Source: Phytomonas francai (taxonomy: Eukaryota; Euglenozoa; Kinetoplastea; Trypanosomatida; Trypanosomatidae). Taken from it: DNA of 64,000 nucleotides. The stretch is taken from positions 540,167 to 604,166 of the forward strand of contig MJCC01000011.1 of assembly GCA_001766655.1 (NCBI GenBank). Reading direction: 5' to 3'. Positions 36,993 to 46,149 of the stretch are shown piece by piece. Position 1 is the first letter of the stretch; each line of letters starts with the position of its first letter. The notes below the pieces were generated by a model. It saw only the letters and a list, made by a program, of their open reading frames with translations, did not search any database and was not told the DNA's origin. The position numbers and the translations under genes are program-made.

Positions 36993-38753
36993 TTATTGAA
37001 TAAGGGGAACACCCTGACCATTCAGCATGGTTCCGGGCGGGTAGCTCGCGGCATCCTTTCCCTCCGACTTCATGGCAGGGAAGAGCAAAACTTCTTTTAT
37101 GTTGGACTGACTCGTCAACAACATTACGAGCCTATCCACGCCGAGGCCCCATCCGCCTGTTGGCGGCAGCCCGTACTCGAGCGTGGTAATGAAGTCTTCG
37201 TCTATTTGCATCGATTCGTCATCGCCTTTATCGCGATTTCGTAGCTGCTTCTGAAATTCCTCGCGTTGAACGATGGGGTTGTTTAGCTCGGTGTAGGAAT
37301 TTACAAGTTCCTTTTTGTTGATGAAAAGCTCAAAGCGCTCCCCTAAACGAGGATCGAGACGGTGCCATTTTGCGAGGGGCGACATAACACGTGGGTGATC
37401 GCAGACAAAACATGGGTCAACACATTCGGGCTCCAGAAACTCGGCAATTAATTCGTCCAAAAGACGGGGGACGGTATAGGGAGGAACAGGCTCAATGTTG
37501 TGCTTTTTGCACAAATTCAACAGAAAGGAAATGGTTTCATCAGCCTCAAAGTCCACCGCATCGAAAGAAATGTTGAGCCGTCGCTCCAATTCTGGAATAA
37601 TGTAAAGTCGCTTGAAGGGCTTATTAAAATTCAAAGTTATTTCTGGAAGTGGCTTGCCTTCTGAATCCTTCGGGGTGTACTTCACTAAGGGTGAACCGTG
37701 AATTTCCATAGCGAGTTTGTAGAGAAGGTCTTCGGTTGTGGACATCCAATCGTTGTAGTCGTGGTAGGCCCAGTATGCTTCAATGCTCGTGAATTCAGGG
37801 TTGTGGGTCAAATCGATTCCTTCGTTGCGAAATTGCTTTCCCAGTTCAAAGACGCGATCCATGCCACCGACGACGAGCTTTTTCAGGTAGAGCTCCGGTG
37901 CGATGCGGAGGTACATTTTTTCGTTCAGGTCGTTGTGATGCGTGACGAACGGCCGCGCGGCCGCACCGCCAGCTATTTGATTTAGTACAGGCGTTTCAAC
38001 TTCAATAAAATTACGCTCTTCGAAGAATTTTCGCAAATATTGAATAATTCGTGAGCGCGTAATAAAATTTTTAATGTTATCTCGGTTCACGATAAGATCC
38101 AGATAGCGTTGGCGAAATCGCTGTTCAATTGAGCTCAATCCAAAGTATTCGTCGGGAAGCATATGAAAGCAAGTGGACAAGAGCGTAATTTTTGTGGCAC
38201 TCAACGAAAACTCGTTTGTTTTTGAAAGCGAGGGGAAACCCTCAATCCCAATGATATCCCCACGCTTAATTCTGGAATGAATCAGGTTAAATTCTTCGGC
38301 GTTGGTATAATCGGCTGCTGCGGAGATAATTTGAACGATGCTCATATCGCCTTGAATATTAATAAAATGAAGCTTCGATCCTGAACTACGTTTGGTGATA
38401 ATACGGCCAGTAATAGAAACAATTTCATTCATTTTCTCACCGGGCACCTTTAACTGCGGTAAATACTTATCTTTGAATTCAGGGATCGTGTATTGTTGTT
38501 GGAACTTGTGCGGATAAGCACCCTTCATAAGACCCATTTGATTGACCATTTCCAGACGCGATTCGAAGTAGGTTGGCTCAACACACTTTTCCTTTGTTTT
38601 CTTTTCATCTTTGGGGAGTTTCGCTCTTAATTCACCCATTTCACGAATAAACACCTTGCATTTATCACTAGATGCGCCATTTAGTTTTTTTTCCTTTACA
38701 ATCTCGGATGCAAGAGCGTCGATCTGCCGGCGAAGGTTTTGTGTATCAGACAT
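36993..38753 (-). CDS. KARS: Lysyl-tRNA synthetase, class II
   Basis: A 586-residue enzyme starting MSDTQNLRRQIDALASEIVKE at the ATG at 38753. The Lys-rich N-terminal helix and an OB-fold anticodon-binding domain come first (KMNEIVSITGRIITKRSSGSK, SIVQIISAAADY, IKRGDIIGIEGFPS). The class II catalytic core follows: motif 1 region IRFNFIEVETPVL-like, here FFEERNFIEVETPVLNQI; motif 2 VFELGKQFRNEGID near residue 310; motif 3 GWGLGVDRLVMLLT near residue 535. The enzyme charges tRNA-Lys for translation. The lack of an obvious mitochondrial presequence suggests the cytosolic form; trypanosomatids are known to keep a separate mitochondrial enzyme. Length is normal for eukaryotic LysRS. Confidence 0.95.
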   Translation of the reverse strand: MSDTQNLRRQIDALASEIVKEKKLNGASSDKCKVFIREMGELRAKLPKDEKKTKEKCVEPTYFESRLEMVNQMGLMKGAYPHKFQQQYTIPEFKDKYLPQLKVPGEKMNEIVSITGRIITKRSSGSKLHFINIQGDMSIVQIISAAADYTNAEEFNLIHSRIKRGDIIGIEGFPSLSKTNEFSLSATKITLLSTCFHMLPDEYFGLSSIEQRFRQRYLDLIVNRDNIKNFITRSRIIQYLRKFFEERNFIEVETPVLNQIAGGAAARPFVTHHNDLNEKMYLRIAPELYLKKLVVGGMDRVFELGKQFRNEGIDLTHNPEFTSIEAYWAYHDYNDWMSTTEDLLYKLAMEIHGSPLVKYTPKDSEGKPLPEITLNFNKPFKRLYIIPELERRLNISFDAVDFEADETISFLLNLCKKHNIEPVPPYTVPRLLDELIAEFLEPECVDPCFVCDHPRVMSPLAKWHRLDPRLGERFELFINKKELVNSYTELNNPIVQREEFQKQLRNRDKGDDESMQIDEDFITTLEYGLPPTGGWGLGVDRLVMLLTSQSNIKEVLLFPAMKSEGKDAASYPPGTMLNGQGVPLIQ

Positions 38754-38955
38754 TATTCTTTGGGGCCGCGTGTTCGGGGAAAAGATATCAATTAATTTAG
38801 AATTTGATCTTGAAAGATAATAACAACAAAAAAAAGAAATCAAGGGAAATTACCTATACTTTCAGGGGAAAAAAAAAGTTACGTTCTCATTTCAAATTTA
38901 GATTAATTTATGATCAATAATATTTTTTTTTGAACATACTGCGACATGGGAATAT
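38754..38955. other. Short spacer
   Basis: About 200 AT-rich bases with A and T runs (38825-38935), holding the EIPR1-like 3' UTR and the LysRS leader. Confidence 0.6.
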
Positions 38956-39987
38956 TTATTTTTCCTCCTCGAGTAGAATACTCATTTTTTTTTCATTTGG
39001 AACTGTGTCAACCATAACTTTTCCGTTGTACGAAACACCACCAAAAACCCAAGGACCGTTGCTGCTCCAGAAAATATCCATAACAGTATCCCCGAAAAAA
39101 CCCAGCTGCCTGATGCAGCTGGGCTTCTCAACATCATCAAGGTCCCACAATTTTAAAGACTGATCAGAGCTCCCGGTTAAGATAAGATTGTCGTGAAGAG
39201 AATTAAAAAGTGCACATTGTACTGCGTGGTCATGGGCTCGGATGTACTTTTTATGATCAAGAACTGTGTCTTTTGAATTCATACGAAAGTCATGTATATG
39301 GACAAATCCATCATGCCCGCAGGTGAGTATTTTGTTAGGAGTAGAAGTGCTGAAATCAACATGTAAAGCACTCTGAAATCCATGTAATCTGGCTGTATTC
39401 TGAATTTCAATTACCTTCTTGGAGCGAAAGTCAATGAGCTGCAACCCTGAATCCTCACATGTTAACAGGCACAAAAAGGAGTGATGGGGATCAAGTGCAG
39501 CGTGCAAAATTCGATCGCAGTTAATATCGTAAGATGCTATTTCAGCTCCGATCTTATCAGATTCTAACGATAAAGTACAGATTTTTTGAGTTTGAACTAT
39601 TTTGAGATCATTTTGAAGTCCCTCCAAATCCCACAGAGCTTGTGTTATCTCTCTATTATGAGACAATATCTGTTGTGGCTCCATAAGCAGGTTTTCTGAT
39701 ATTTGAAGTATTTGAAAAGTTTTTGTTGAGGCGGTGGCTACCAGACTTTTCCCGGAAAGTGACGGTGAGCTCCATATACCATTGATTGGGGATGCATGAT
39801 TCCACACAACGCTGCACTCCAAAGTGTTGGTTTCATCCTGAAATTCTAAAAGATATATTTTGTTTTCAGCTGTGCAATTGGATGTCCCCACCAAAAATCG
39901 GTGGCATTCTTGCTCGGTATTTAGAAAATGATAAAGCGGGCAAATAGAGCGTAGTTGATGTTCAAGGCAGTAAGTTGCTGTTGTCAT
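38956..39987 (-). CDS. EARP/GARP-interacting WD40 protein, EIPR1/TSSC1-like
   Basis: A 343-residue WD40 protein starting MTTATYCLEHQLRSIC at the ATG at 39987. An early segment RFLVGTSNCTAENKIYLLEF matches the EIPR1/TSSC1 pattern FLVGTQ...NQIHIIDF. WD blades are visible at CGHDGFVHIHDFR, AHDHAVQCALFNSLHDNLI and TGSSDQSLKLWDL. The end, IFWSSNGPWVFGGVSYNGKV followed by VDTVPNEKK, corresponds to the conserved WSS-DPWLFASLSYDGR-type end of the family. In animals EIPR1 works with the EARP/GARP tethers in endosome-to-Golgi and recycling traffic; transfer of that role is inference. I considered PEX7 and rejected it on these end motifs. First gene of the minus cluster next to the switch region. Confidence 0.8.
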   Translation of the reverse strand: MTTATYCLEHQLRSICPLYHFLNTEQECHRFLVGTSNCTAENKIYLLEFQDETNTLECSVVWNHASPINGIWSSPSLSGKSLVATASTKTFQILQISENLLMEPQQILSHNREITQALWDLEGLQNDLKIVQTQKICTLSLESDKIGAEIASYDINCDRILHAALDPHHSFLCLLTCEDSGLQLIDFRSKKVIEIQNTARLHGFQSALHVDFSTSTPNKILTCGHDGFVHIHDFRMNSKDTVLDHKKYIRAHDHAVQCALFNSLHDNLILTGSSDQSLKLWDLDDVEKPSCIRQLGFFGDTVMDIFWSSNGPWVFGGVSYNGKVMVDTVPNEKKMSILLEEEK

Positions 39988-39989
39988 AG

Positions 39990-40003
39990 CTGGGGGAAAA
40001 AAA
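39990..40003 (-). promoter_or_regulatory. Possible trans-splice acceptor two bases from the EIPR1-like ATG
   Basis: In minus-strand sense CATTTTTTTCCCCCAG is followed by CT and the ATG. It is a strong pyrimidine tract plus CAG. If used, the encoded part of the leader would be only two bases. Confidence 0.5.
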
Positions 40004-40565
40004 TGAAGCTTGTTATTAAGCCTGAAAATAAGATAAAAGGGGAATAAAAATATTAATGAGTACATATCTACTTATTTATACATATATGTATACATGAATA
40101 AAGACTGAATTTTTTTAATAGCAAAAATAAGCACTATCGGCGAGGCAGCGGTTCAATTTTATGATAACCGGAAATTAGCGGAACATCGCTCTCCACTGCG
40201 CATGTGAAAATGAAGCTCTGGACCGTTAAATCGCTTGCGAAGTTATCGGTGTGAACCCCGATAAGATCAGGGGCATAATTTTCGGAAGTAAATTGCAGAA
40301 TAGGCGAGGTAGCGCCAACCGGAAATATTATTTGGCTGCATGGCGCGTCAAAATATCCAGGGTGTCCCGTCTTTACGCCGCACTCCCCCCCCCCAACCTT
40401 TTTTCCCCTCCCCCTCAGTTTGGCAACTTTAGATTATTTATTTATTTTTTTTTTTTTATGGGGGGGGATTTTTGGTAAATGCCAGTCTGAAGCTGTAGTT
40501 TCCCTTTCCGGCCTTATCTTTTAGAATCTTTATTTCTTTTTTTTTTTTTTTGTGTGTGTGTGCCT

Positions 40566-40575
40566 NNNNNNNNNN
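40566..40575. other. Assembly gap, 10 N
   Basis: Gap within the switch region between a GT-rich stretch and a G run, so the tract length here is unknown. Confidence 0.99.
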
Positions 40576-40947
40576 GGGGGGGGGGAGGTGTTCTTGTAAA
40601 AATTGGAAGACGCAGTGGAGCCTGTTTTGTGTGAAGACCTTTTTTTAATGAAGCCTTAGGGCTATAGATGCCTTTTTTCCAGCACTTGGGTGCCACGCCT
40701 CCAAATGCTGCCCACCTAGATGTCGGCAAAATTCGTTGATTCAAACTTGGTGTGGATTAGCATGATAAAAATTTGAGTTTAGACCTTCAGATCAATTTTT
40801 TTTATTAATAAGAATATTTATATATTTCCATGGGTATGTTGATACGGCTAAATTAATGATAAAATATCTATGCGCAGAGTTTTTATTATTTAATTAAATT
40901 TGAGATATTTTATAGTTATTTAAGTACCTATTTCATATCTAAGCAAA

Positions 40948-41607
40948 ATGCTGATCAAGGACTCGTTCCCATTCAAAAAGACCCTTCATTTGCCAACTAG
41001 AGATTCTCGCCGACTTTTAACTTCACCTTTCGAAATAAAAGCTTTTATTGAGGACACTGGTTGTGAATGTCCGAAAATCAGCTACATGCTCATGGAGGTT
41101 CCATCGTTATCGTCTGTAGTTGGCATTGAGCTTCGAAGAATCGAACTTGTGCTTTCTGATAACCTTAATGGCAACCTAACTGTTTACCTTCAGCATCTTG
41201 ACGGGAAAGGTAGACCTAGTGGCGAACCACTTGCCTTATTTAGCGCTGAGGATAATATAACATCGAACTATCAGCTGAAAATACCATTGCAGGGTGGTGA
41301 AAAGGTTCAGCTACTTTTTGCCTGTAATATTGCGATGCATAAAAATATAGTACGTACGATTCTCATCTCAGGTGTTTGCATGCTAGTGCCGGGTAGGGTT
41401 CAGCTCTCGAAAGCGGATGGAAAAAAAATAAACATATGGACTAGCAACAACTGGCTGTTTAAAGCGGGGGATGGCTCGCTTATTGTTGTCGATGAGTCTA
41501 AATCCGGTGATTTGGTACTAACATCGAGAAAAAGGGATCGGTCTCCCAGTGATGAAGCGCCACAACTCACACACAGTTTTGTCGTGGGAGGTGATGATGA
41601 AAGCTAA
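40948..41607 (+). CDS. Unknown 219-residue protein, first gene of the plus cluster
   Basis: Starts MLIKDSFPFKKTLHLPT at 40948. The sequence alternates beta-like strands with polar turns through about residue 160: GIELRRIELVLSDNLNGNL, TVYLQHLDGKGRPSGEPLAL, LKIPLQGGEKVQLLFACN and RTILISGVCMLVPGRVQLS. This suggests a beta-sandwich domain. The C-terminal tail (RKRDRSPSDEAPQ, then GGDDES) is polar with a short basic cluster that could serve as a nuclear signal. No family is recognised. Codons are AT-rich, unlike the GC-rich minus cluster. It is immediately downstream of the switch region. Confidence 0.7.
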   Translation: MLIKDSFPFKKTLHLPTRDSRRLLTSPFEIKAFIEDTGCECPKISYMLMEVPSLSSVVGIELRRIELVLSDNLNGNLTVYLQHLDGKGRPSGEPLALFSAEDNITSNYQLKIPLQGGEKVQLLFACNIAMHKNIVRTILISGVCMLVPGRVQLSKADGKKINIWTSNNWLFKAGDGSLIVVDESKSGDLVLTSRKRDRSPSDEAPQLTHSFVVGGDDES

Positions 41608-41711
41608 AAAAATTCACTGAATTTTCTCTATACATCTTTATGACTAAAATGGATGCTTAAGGGTTTAACCCCAAAAATTATAAAGTTGGATTGGCTTGTG
41701 AAATGGTTATC

Positions 41712-41787
41712 ATTTTTCTTCTTCTTTGTCTCCCACCCTGCCTAAGGTAATCTGATTTGCCAAGTTAGTATTCTCTTTCTTCCCAAG
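41712..41787 (+). promoter_or_regulatory. Pyrimidine tracts and AG acceptors upstream of the PP1-like gene
   Basis: A T/C tract 41712-41743 followed by AG at 41745-41746, and a second tract 41771-41784 followed by AG at 41786-41787, 27 bases before the ATG. Either could be the trans-splice acceptor. Confidence 0.5.
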
Positions 41788-41813
41788 TTCCTTTCTACTT
41801 CTATCGATCTAGT

Positions 41814-42941
41814 ATGGTTGGGGATTTAAGAAGGAATGGAAAACGGCCACGAGATTTTATAAATTTAGAGAACTGTATACTCAGTACATTGCCTGTTGAC
41901 ACTCTTAGTGTGAATAAAGAGTATGATGTTCTGTATCGTCTGCTTGAGTTACTCCCACAGTACTATACAAGTAAGAAAGTTTCTGAGCAGCGAGTTCCAG
42001 AGGGGCTGATTATTCAAATCATCTTAAAGGCGAGGTCTATTATTGCAAGTGAGCCAATTTTTATAGAAATGGAGTCCCCCATTAATATTTGTGGCGATCT
42101 TCACGGGCAGTACTATGACCTGATCAATATTTTTAAGCGGTGCCCACCATTAGGTGGTAGGGTGTTCGGTAAAAAACACACTGAAGCAGAAGATTATCCG
42201 AGTGAAAAGTCATATAAATTCCTGTTTCTTGGTGACTACGTAGACAGAGGACCACGCTCAATCGAGGTGATGATTACATTGCTTGCACTTAAGATTGTAT
42301 CACCATCTAGTATCACATTACTTCGAGGAAATCACGAGGATGAGCAAATCATGCTTTTATATGGGTTCTTCGATGAGTGTAAGCGCCGCTATAGCATTCG
42401 ACTTTTTAAAACATTTACAGACCTCTTTAGAGTTTTACCTGTCGCTGCCCTAGTCAATGGAACGGTCTTTTGTATGCATGGGGGACTTTCCTCTGAGTTA
42501 CCGCATTTGAGGGATATTCCAGATTTTCGTCCCTGTAATGTTCCACATTCTGGTATTATTTGTGACCTTCTTTGGGCTGATCCCGAGGCAGATTTACCAG
42601 AGGGGGTTGATTGGGTGCCTAGTTCACGCCGGATTTCATTTGTCTTTTCAGAACGCGTTCTTGAAGATTTTTTACGGAACAACGAAATTGATCTCGTTTG
42701 TCGCGCCCACCAAGTGGTTGAGGAAGGCTGTCAATTTTTTCCGAATAATCGTAAGAGACATCTTTTAACGATATTCTCTGCAACTAACTATTGCAATGAG
42801 TTCGGGAATCGTGGTGGGATTTTGTGCATAGATGAAGAAGGCGTTTGTAGTATTATTACATTTGAACCGCCTAATTTTGTCCAGCAAAGAGATATAATGC
42901 TTATTCGCGATCCTTTGCCGAACCCATCTAGATCGGAGTAA
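41814..42941 (+). CDS. PP1-like serine/threonine protein phosphatase
   Basis: A 375-residue metallophosphatase of the PPP family. All core motifs are present: GDLHG (residues 94-98), GDYVDRG (140-146), GNHED (172-176), the HGG loop in CMHGGLSSELPHL, and RAHQVVEEGCQFF with SATNYCNEFGNRGG near the C-terminus. These cover the metal-binding Asp, His and Asn residues and the catalytic His. Compared with PP1 it has a longer N-terminus (about 40 extra residues) and a 10-20 residue insert before GDYVDRG (GRVFGKKHTEAEDYPSEK). GNHED is slightly unusual because most PP1 enzymes read GNHE followed by Cys or another residue. The LLWADPEAD segment fits the PP1 branch. Substrates need a regulatory partner and cannot be inferred. 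Confidence 0.88.
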   Translation: MVGDLRRNGKRPRDFINLENCILSTLPVDTLSVNKEYDVLYRLLELLPQYYTSKKVSEQRVPEGLIIQIILKARSIIASEPIFIEMESPINICGDLHGQYYDLINIFKRCPPLGGRVFGKKHTEAEDYPSEKSYKFLFLGDYVDRGPRSIEVMITLLALKIVSPSSITLLRGNHEDEQIMLLYGFFDECKRRYSIRLFKTFTDLFRVLPVAALVNGTVFCMHGGLSSELPHLRDIPDFRPCNVPHSGIICDLLWADPEADLPEGVDWVPSSRRISFVFSERVLEDFLRNNEIDLVCRAHQVVEEGCQFFPNNRKRHLLTIFSATNYCNEFGNRGGILCIDEEGVCSIITFEPPNFVQQRDIMLIRDPLPNPSRSE

Positions 42942-43205
42942 CATTACATTGATATACATTGCATACGATTGATTTATTTTAAATGAGATCACATAATCAA
43001 TGCATATGCATACCTGGAGGTAAATAAATAAACATTTTTGAGATATTTACCTCAATTTCTATGTATATTGCATCTCAATCCAATGGCATTTCTCCTTATT
43101 CGGTTGAGTTTTTTTTTAAACAAAAAATATAATTTGGTATACAGTACTTTTTTTATCTATGCCAGGATTCCATAGGTATAGGACGTAGAATCTTCTTTCG
43201 ATTCA
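42942..43205. other. Short AT-rich spacer
   Basis: About 260 bases; a T-rich tract at 43110-43119 and 43147-43156 upstream of the next ATG may serve trans-splicing. Confidence 0.5.
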
Positions 43206-44834
43206 ATGGAGGGCTTGATGAAATTTCAGAACTCTTTATTTGAACCAATTCTTGTACCTGGTTCAACTTTTCTTAACACGGCTAAGGTTGCAAACCCCAA
43301 AGGGTGCTTCATCGAGAATGAAGACAAAAAGCATCCAGTTCTTGTAATGCAGGGTAAAGTTGACGAGACAAAGGTTCAGATTCCACGTGAAGAGCGGTTT
43401 TTATCTTCACTAGGTATTAGAAATCATTTGCTTATTTTACAACTGTGTCTTCCATCACAGGATCACTTTTCTTTGGAACTTATTATAACCCATGTCGGAA
43501 ATTCCCGTATGAAACTTATAATTGGAACTTATTTAAAGGAGGCGCGGTGCGAAAAAATGATTGGAAGGGTGCCGGTTGCGACGCTGCCTTTGGTTATTCC
43601 TCGGAATGAATGGGTTCACGTAGTGTTTCATATTAAGGGAACTGTAGAAAAAATATTTAATCTGCCGCGATTCAACTTCATTGATTCCGTTTCTTTCTGT
43701 GGTAACGCAAAGATAGGAATGATGATGTCCACCAGCAACGAGCAGCTTTGCCTTGAGCGCAGACAAACAAAAATGGCGATGGTACTGGTGCCGGCATATT
43801 CACCCTCGGTCTGGTCCAACGCTGGGTCGGCACCGGATGATAATGCTCCACGAGGAGAGCCTTGTCTATCTGACTTAAAGTATGAAAAATCTAATAGGAA
43901 AGATATGCTAAACGAAATTATACCCAACACCAACCACCGGGGATCTACAGACTCCAAAAAAAGCACTTCTCGCACTCTGTCACCACTCCGAGACTCATCT
44001 AGACTTCGCTTAGCATCGCCGGTCAATCCAAACACTGCTTTAACACCATCCGATAGTCACTCTTCATCGGAATCGAGACGTTTGCCGGCCATTAAGGCAA
44101 CGAATACTTGCCCTAAAACTTCTAAATACTTTAGACTGGTAGATACAGCTGACCGAGCCTCTTGTTTACAAAATAAGCAAAACTACCCAACACTTCTGCG
44201 GCGTGCTCCACATGCCGTTCCGCCAAAGGATGCCCCGGATCTTTGTGCGGGAAAGGCAGCCCTGCCGGGAGGCAAGCAGTCGGGCGAAACGGGCATCGAA
44301 AACCCGGTCACGAGTTGGATGGGCGATATCCCGCTATACGATAGGGACACCACAACCAGATTGCTGCGAGCCTCCGGGAAAAAGGATTTGTACATGCCCA
44401 AACTACACGTAGTGAAGGAAAGGGGCGCATGTAATTTAGGTAACCCTCTTCAAACAAATACTAGTCTAGTACGAAAAAGAAGACCGCTTCAGGGGAATGA
44501 TCGTGGGGGTGATGTAGAGCCTTCATTCCTTAATACAAAGAAAAAGCAGCGTGCGAAATCTCAAATGAGATTCGTCTCCCAGAATAGGGTTAAAGCGCCG
44601 AAAGGTCCACCCAAACAAAAACTAGCTTCGGAGATTTCGATCTGCAGCATCTCTAGCTCCGCGGAGTTTCCACAGGTTGATGATGCAACTTCTTCGTTCT
44701 TCGGTGAGCCCAAGGTCGGGTATGGTGTTGGCTACTTGGGGGTTTTAAATGAGGAAGGCGAGTACATTGATCATGATGCAAACATACACCTAAAGCGGGC
44801 TTTAGCATTTAAGTATTCTACTGTCGATGAGTAG
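43206..44834 (+). CDS. CFAP20-domain protein with long disordered tail
   Basis: A 542-residue protein. The first 180 residues look like a CFA20 domain as in CFAP20 and CFAP20DC: MKFQNSLFEPILVPGS near the start, HPVLVMQGKVDETKVQIP, RNHLLILQLCLPSQDHFSLEL, the VPVATLPLVIPRNEWVHVVF segment and LPRFNFIDSVSFCGNAKIG. CFAP20 is an inner-junction protein of axonemal doublet microtubules; the longer tailed form here is closer in layout to CFAP20DC. Residues 190-500 are polar, Ser/Lys/Pro-rich and probably disordered. The end GYGVGYLGVLNEEGEYIDHD is more ordered and may be a docking segment. It probably acts in the flagellum, by inference. GC-rich patches occur near 43780-43870 and 44190-44390 inside an AT-rich gene. 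Confidence 0.75.
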   Translation: MEGLMKFQNSLFEPILVPGSTFLNTAKVANPKGCFIENEDKKHPVLVMQGKVDETKVQIPREERFLSSLGIRNHLLILQLCLPSQDHFSLELIITHVGNSRMKLIIGTYLKEARCEKMIGRVPVATLPLVIPRNEWVHVVFHIKGTVEKIFNLPRFNFIDSVSFCGNAKIGMMMSTSNEQLCLERRQTKMAMVLVPAYSPSVWSNAGSAPDDNAPRGEPCLSDLKYEKSNRKDMLNEIIPNTNHRGSTDSKKSTSRTLSPLRDSSRLRLASPVNPNTALTPSDSHSSSESRRLPAIKATNTCPKTSKYFRLVDTADRASCLQNKQNYPTLLRRAPHAVPPKDAPDLCAGKAALPGGKQSGETGIENPVTSWMGDIPLYDRDTTTRLLRASGKKDLYMPKLHVVKERGACNLGNPLQTNTSLVRKRRPLQGNDRGGDVEPSFLNTKKKQRAKSQMRFVSQNRVKAPKGPPKQKLASEISICSISSSAEFPQVDDATSSFFGEPKVGYGVGYLGVLNEEGEYIDHDANIHLKRALAFKYSTVDE

Positions 44835-45129
44835 ACTTCAGTTTTTTTTAGTCCGTAAAAATGCTTCTTATTATATATTTATATATATAATATTTGATAT
44901 TCAAAAACACAATGTACATTTCTTGCAATTTCATTTGTTCTCGACGAGGTTTATGATTTCTTTCTTTTTGGGTACTAAATATGGCGCTTTGAAAAATTCG
45001 AGAGCATCACCGCTCGATTACTTTTCTTGCTGCACGGATTAAAATACACGTTGCGATACTATTTTTGGAACCTTTATCCTTTTTTTTTTTTTTTGAAAGA
45101 GCCACGCGTTTATCTAGTGTGAGTGGAAA
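44835..45129. other. Spacer upstream of RPL13A
   Basis: AT-rich, about 295 bases, ending in the strong pyrimidine tract described separately. Confidence 0.55.
45071..45099 (+). promoter_or_regulatory. Trans-splice acceptor upstream of RPL13A
   Basis: CCTTTATCC followed by 15 T and then GAAAG; the first AG is at 45098-45099, giving a 30-base leader before the ATG. A textbook trypanosomatid pyrimidine tract. Confidence 0.7.
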
Positions 45130-45798
45130 ATGGCCGTGCCTTCGCGCAAGAATGTGCACCGCGCTCAGCGGAAGCAGATCAAGAAGCACCGCCCTGATAT
45201 CCTCGTGATCGATCTTAAGGACCATGTCCTGGGGCGTGCTGCGGCCGTCGTCGCCAAGCAGCTTCTTCTGGGCAAGAAAATCACGGTGGTGCGCTGCGAG
45301 CAGCTGAACCTCGCCGGGACGGAGATTCGGAACAAAATCAAGTACCTGCAGTTCCTCCGCAAGCGGAAGCTGACGAACCCGACGCTGGGCCCCTTCCACC
45401 ACCGCTCCCCCTCCGACGTCTTCGTGCGGGCCGTCCGCTCGATGCTCCCGCGGTATACCAAACGCGGGATGGCCGCCCTGCACGCCCTCGTCGCCTACGA
45501 GGGGGTCCCGCCGAATGTCGTGCGGGCCGGCGGCCGCGCCGTCATCCCGCGCGCGCAGCGCCACCGCTGCTTTCGCGCGGAGCGGCCCTACACGATTCTC
45601 GGAAACATGTGCAAACACGTCGGCTGGAAGTACGCCGAGGTCGTCGAGAAGCTCGAGAAGGCCCGCGTGGAGAAGTCCAAACGGCACCACGGGAAACAGG
45701 AAAAGCTCCGGCAGGCCTGGCGCGACGCCCGCAAGTCGGCGCTCGCGAGGATGCCCAAACACAATGTTGAGGTCCTGCGGAAGTTCGGGTACGCCTAG
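45130..45798 (+). CDS. RPL13A: 60S ribosomal protein L13a (uL13)
   Basis: A 222-residue protein with the uL13 domain. HRPDILVIDLKDHVLGRAAA near residue 20 is the conserved start of the fold; GPFHHRSPSDVFVRAVRSML and LPRYTKRGMAALHALVAYEG match the conserved centre; RPYTILGNMCKHVGWKYAEV begins the eukaryote-specific helical extension, which is basic (KSKRHHGKQEKLRQAW). It is part of the large cytosolic ribosomal subunit. Codons are almost all C- or G-ending in sharp contrast to the AT-rich flanking genes, as expected for strong expression. The length is slightly above the usual 200-205 residues because of about 18 extra N-terminal residues. Confidence 0.95.
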   Translation: MAVPSRKNVHRAQRKQIKKHRPDILVIDLKDHVLGRAAAVVAKQLLLGKKITVVRCEQLNLAGTEIRNKIKYLQFLRKRKLTNPTLGPFHHRSPSDVFVRAVRSMLPRYTKRGMAALHALVAYEGVPPNVVRAGGRAVIPRAQRHRCFRAERPYTILGNMCKHVGWKYAEVVEKLEKARVEKSKRHHGKQEKLRQAWRDARKSALARMPKHNVEVLRKFGYA

Positions 45799-46149
45799 GA
45801 GGCGGGACGCGTACGGCTTTAGTCTTATTTGATCGCTTTGTCATTTTTAACCACTCGAGGGATGCGTTTCTGTCCCCGTATCTCGGGATGCCTTCTTCCC
45901 CCCCCCCCCAAACCACCACCACCACAAAAAAGAAGTGCTATTATCATCTCCTGTTTTCACCCTTTATTATTATTTTTAGTAGTCGTAGTAGTGTTATTTT
46001 CGAAAAGGGCTTCATCACACGCTTAGGGTAAGCGATTTCAATCCATCCATACCCAATTTGGTGCGACCGCGGTGGGGGAGGGGGCGCCTATTTCGTTTTC
46101 ACCTCACCGGAAAGAGGGCATCCGCGCAGCGAACATTCCGACGAACCCC
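45799..46149. other. Spacer
   Basis: About 350 bases with a C run at 45899-45908 and T/A-rich tracts (45960-45995). Presumably the RPL13A 3' UTR and the next leader. No gene seen. Confidence 0.6.

Larger units (their letters stand above)
39988..40947. promoter_or_regulatory. Divergent strand-switch region, likely transcription start region for both clusters
   Basis: All genes left of it are on the minus strand and all genes right of it are on the plus strand. About 960 bases contain no coding frame with protein-like composition. It holds C runs (40386-40393 and 40409-40417), T runs (40449-40458, 40538-40550), G runs (40460-40468, 40576-40585) and an N gap. In trypanosomatids divergent switch regions are RNA polymerase II start regions, often G-tract-rich; that function is inferred by position. 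Confidence 0.7.

Noticed and set aside
38956..39987. PEX7 identity for the WD40 protein
   Set aside because: C-terminal WSSNGPWVFGGVSYNG-type end and early FLVGT segment fit EIPR1/TSSC1 better.
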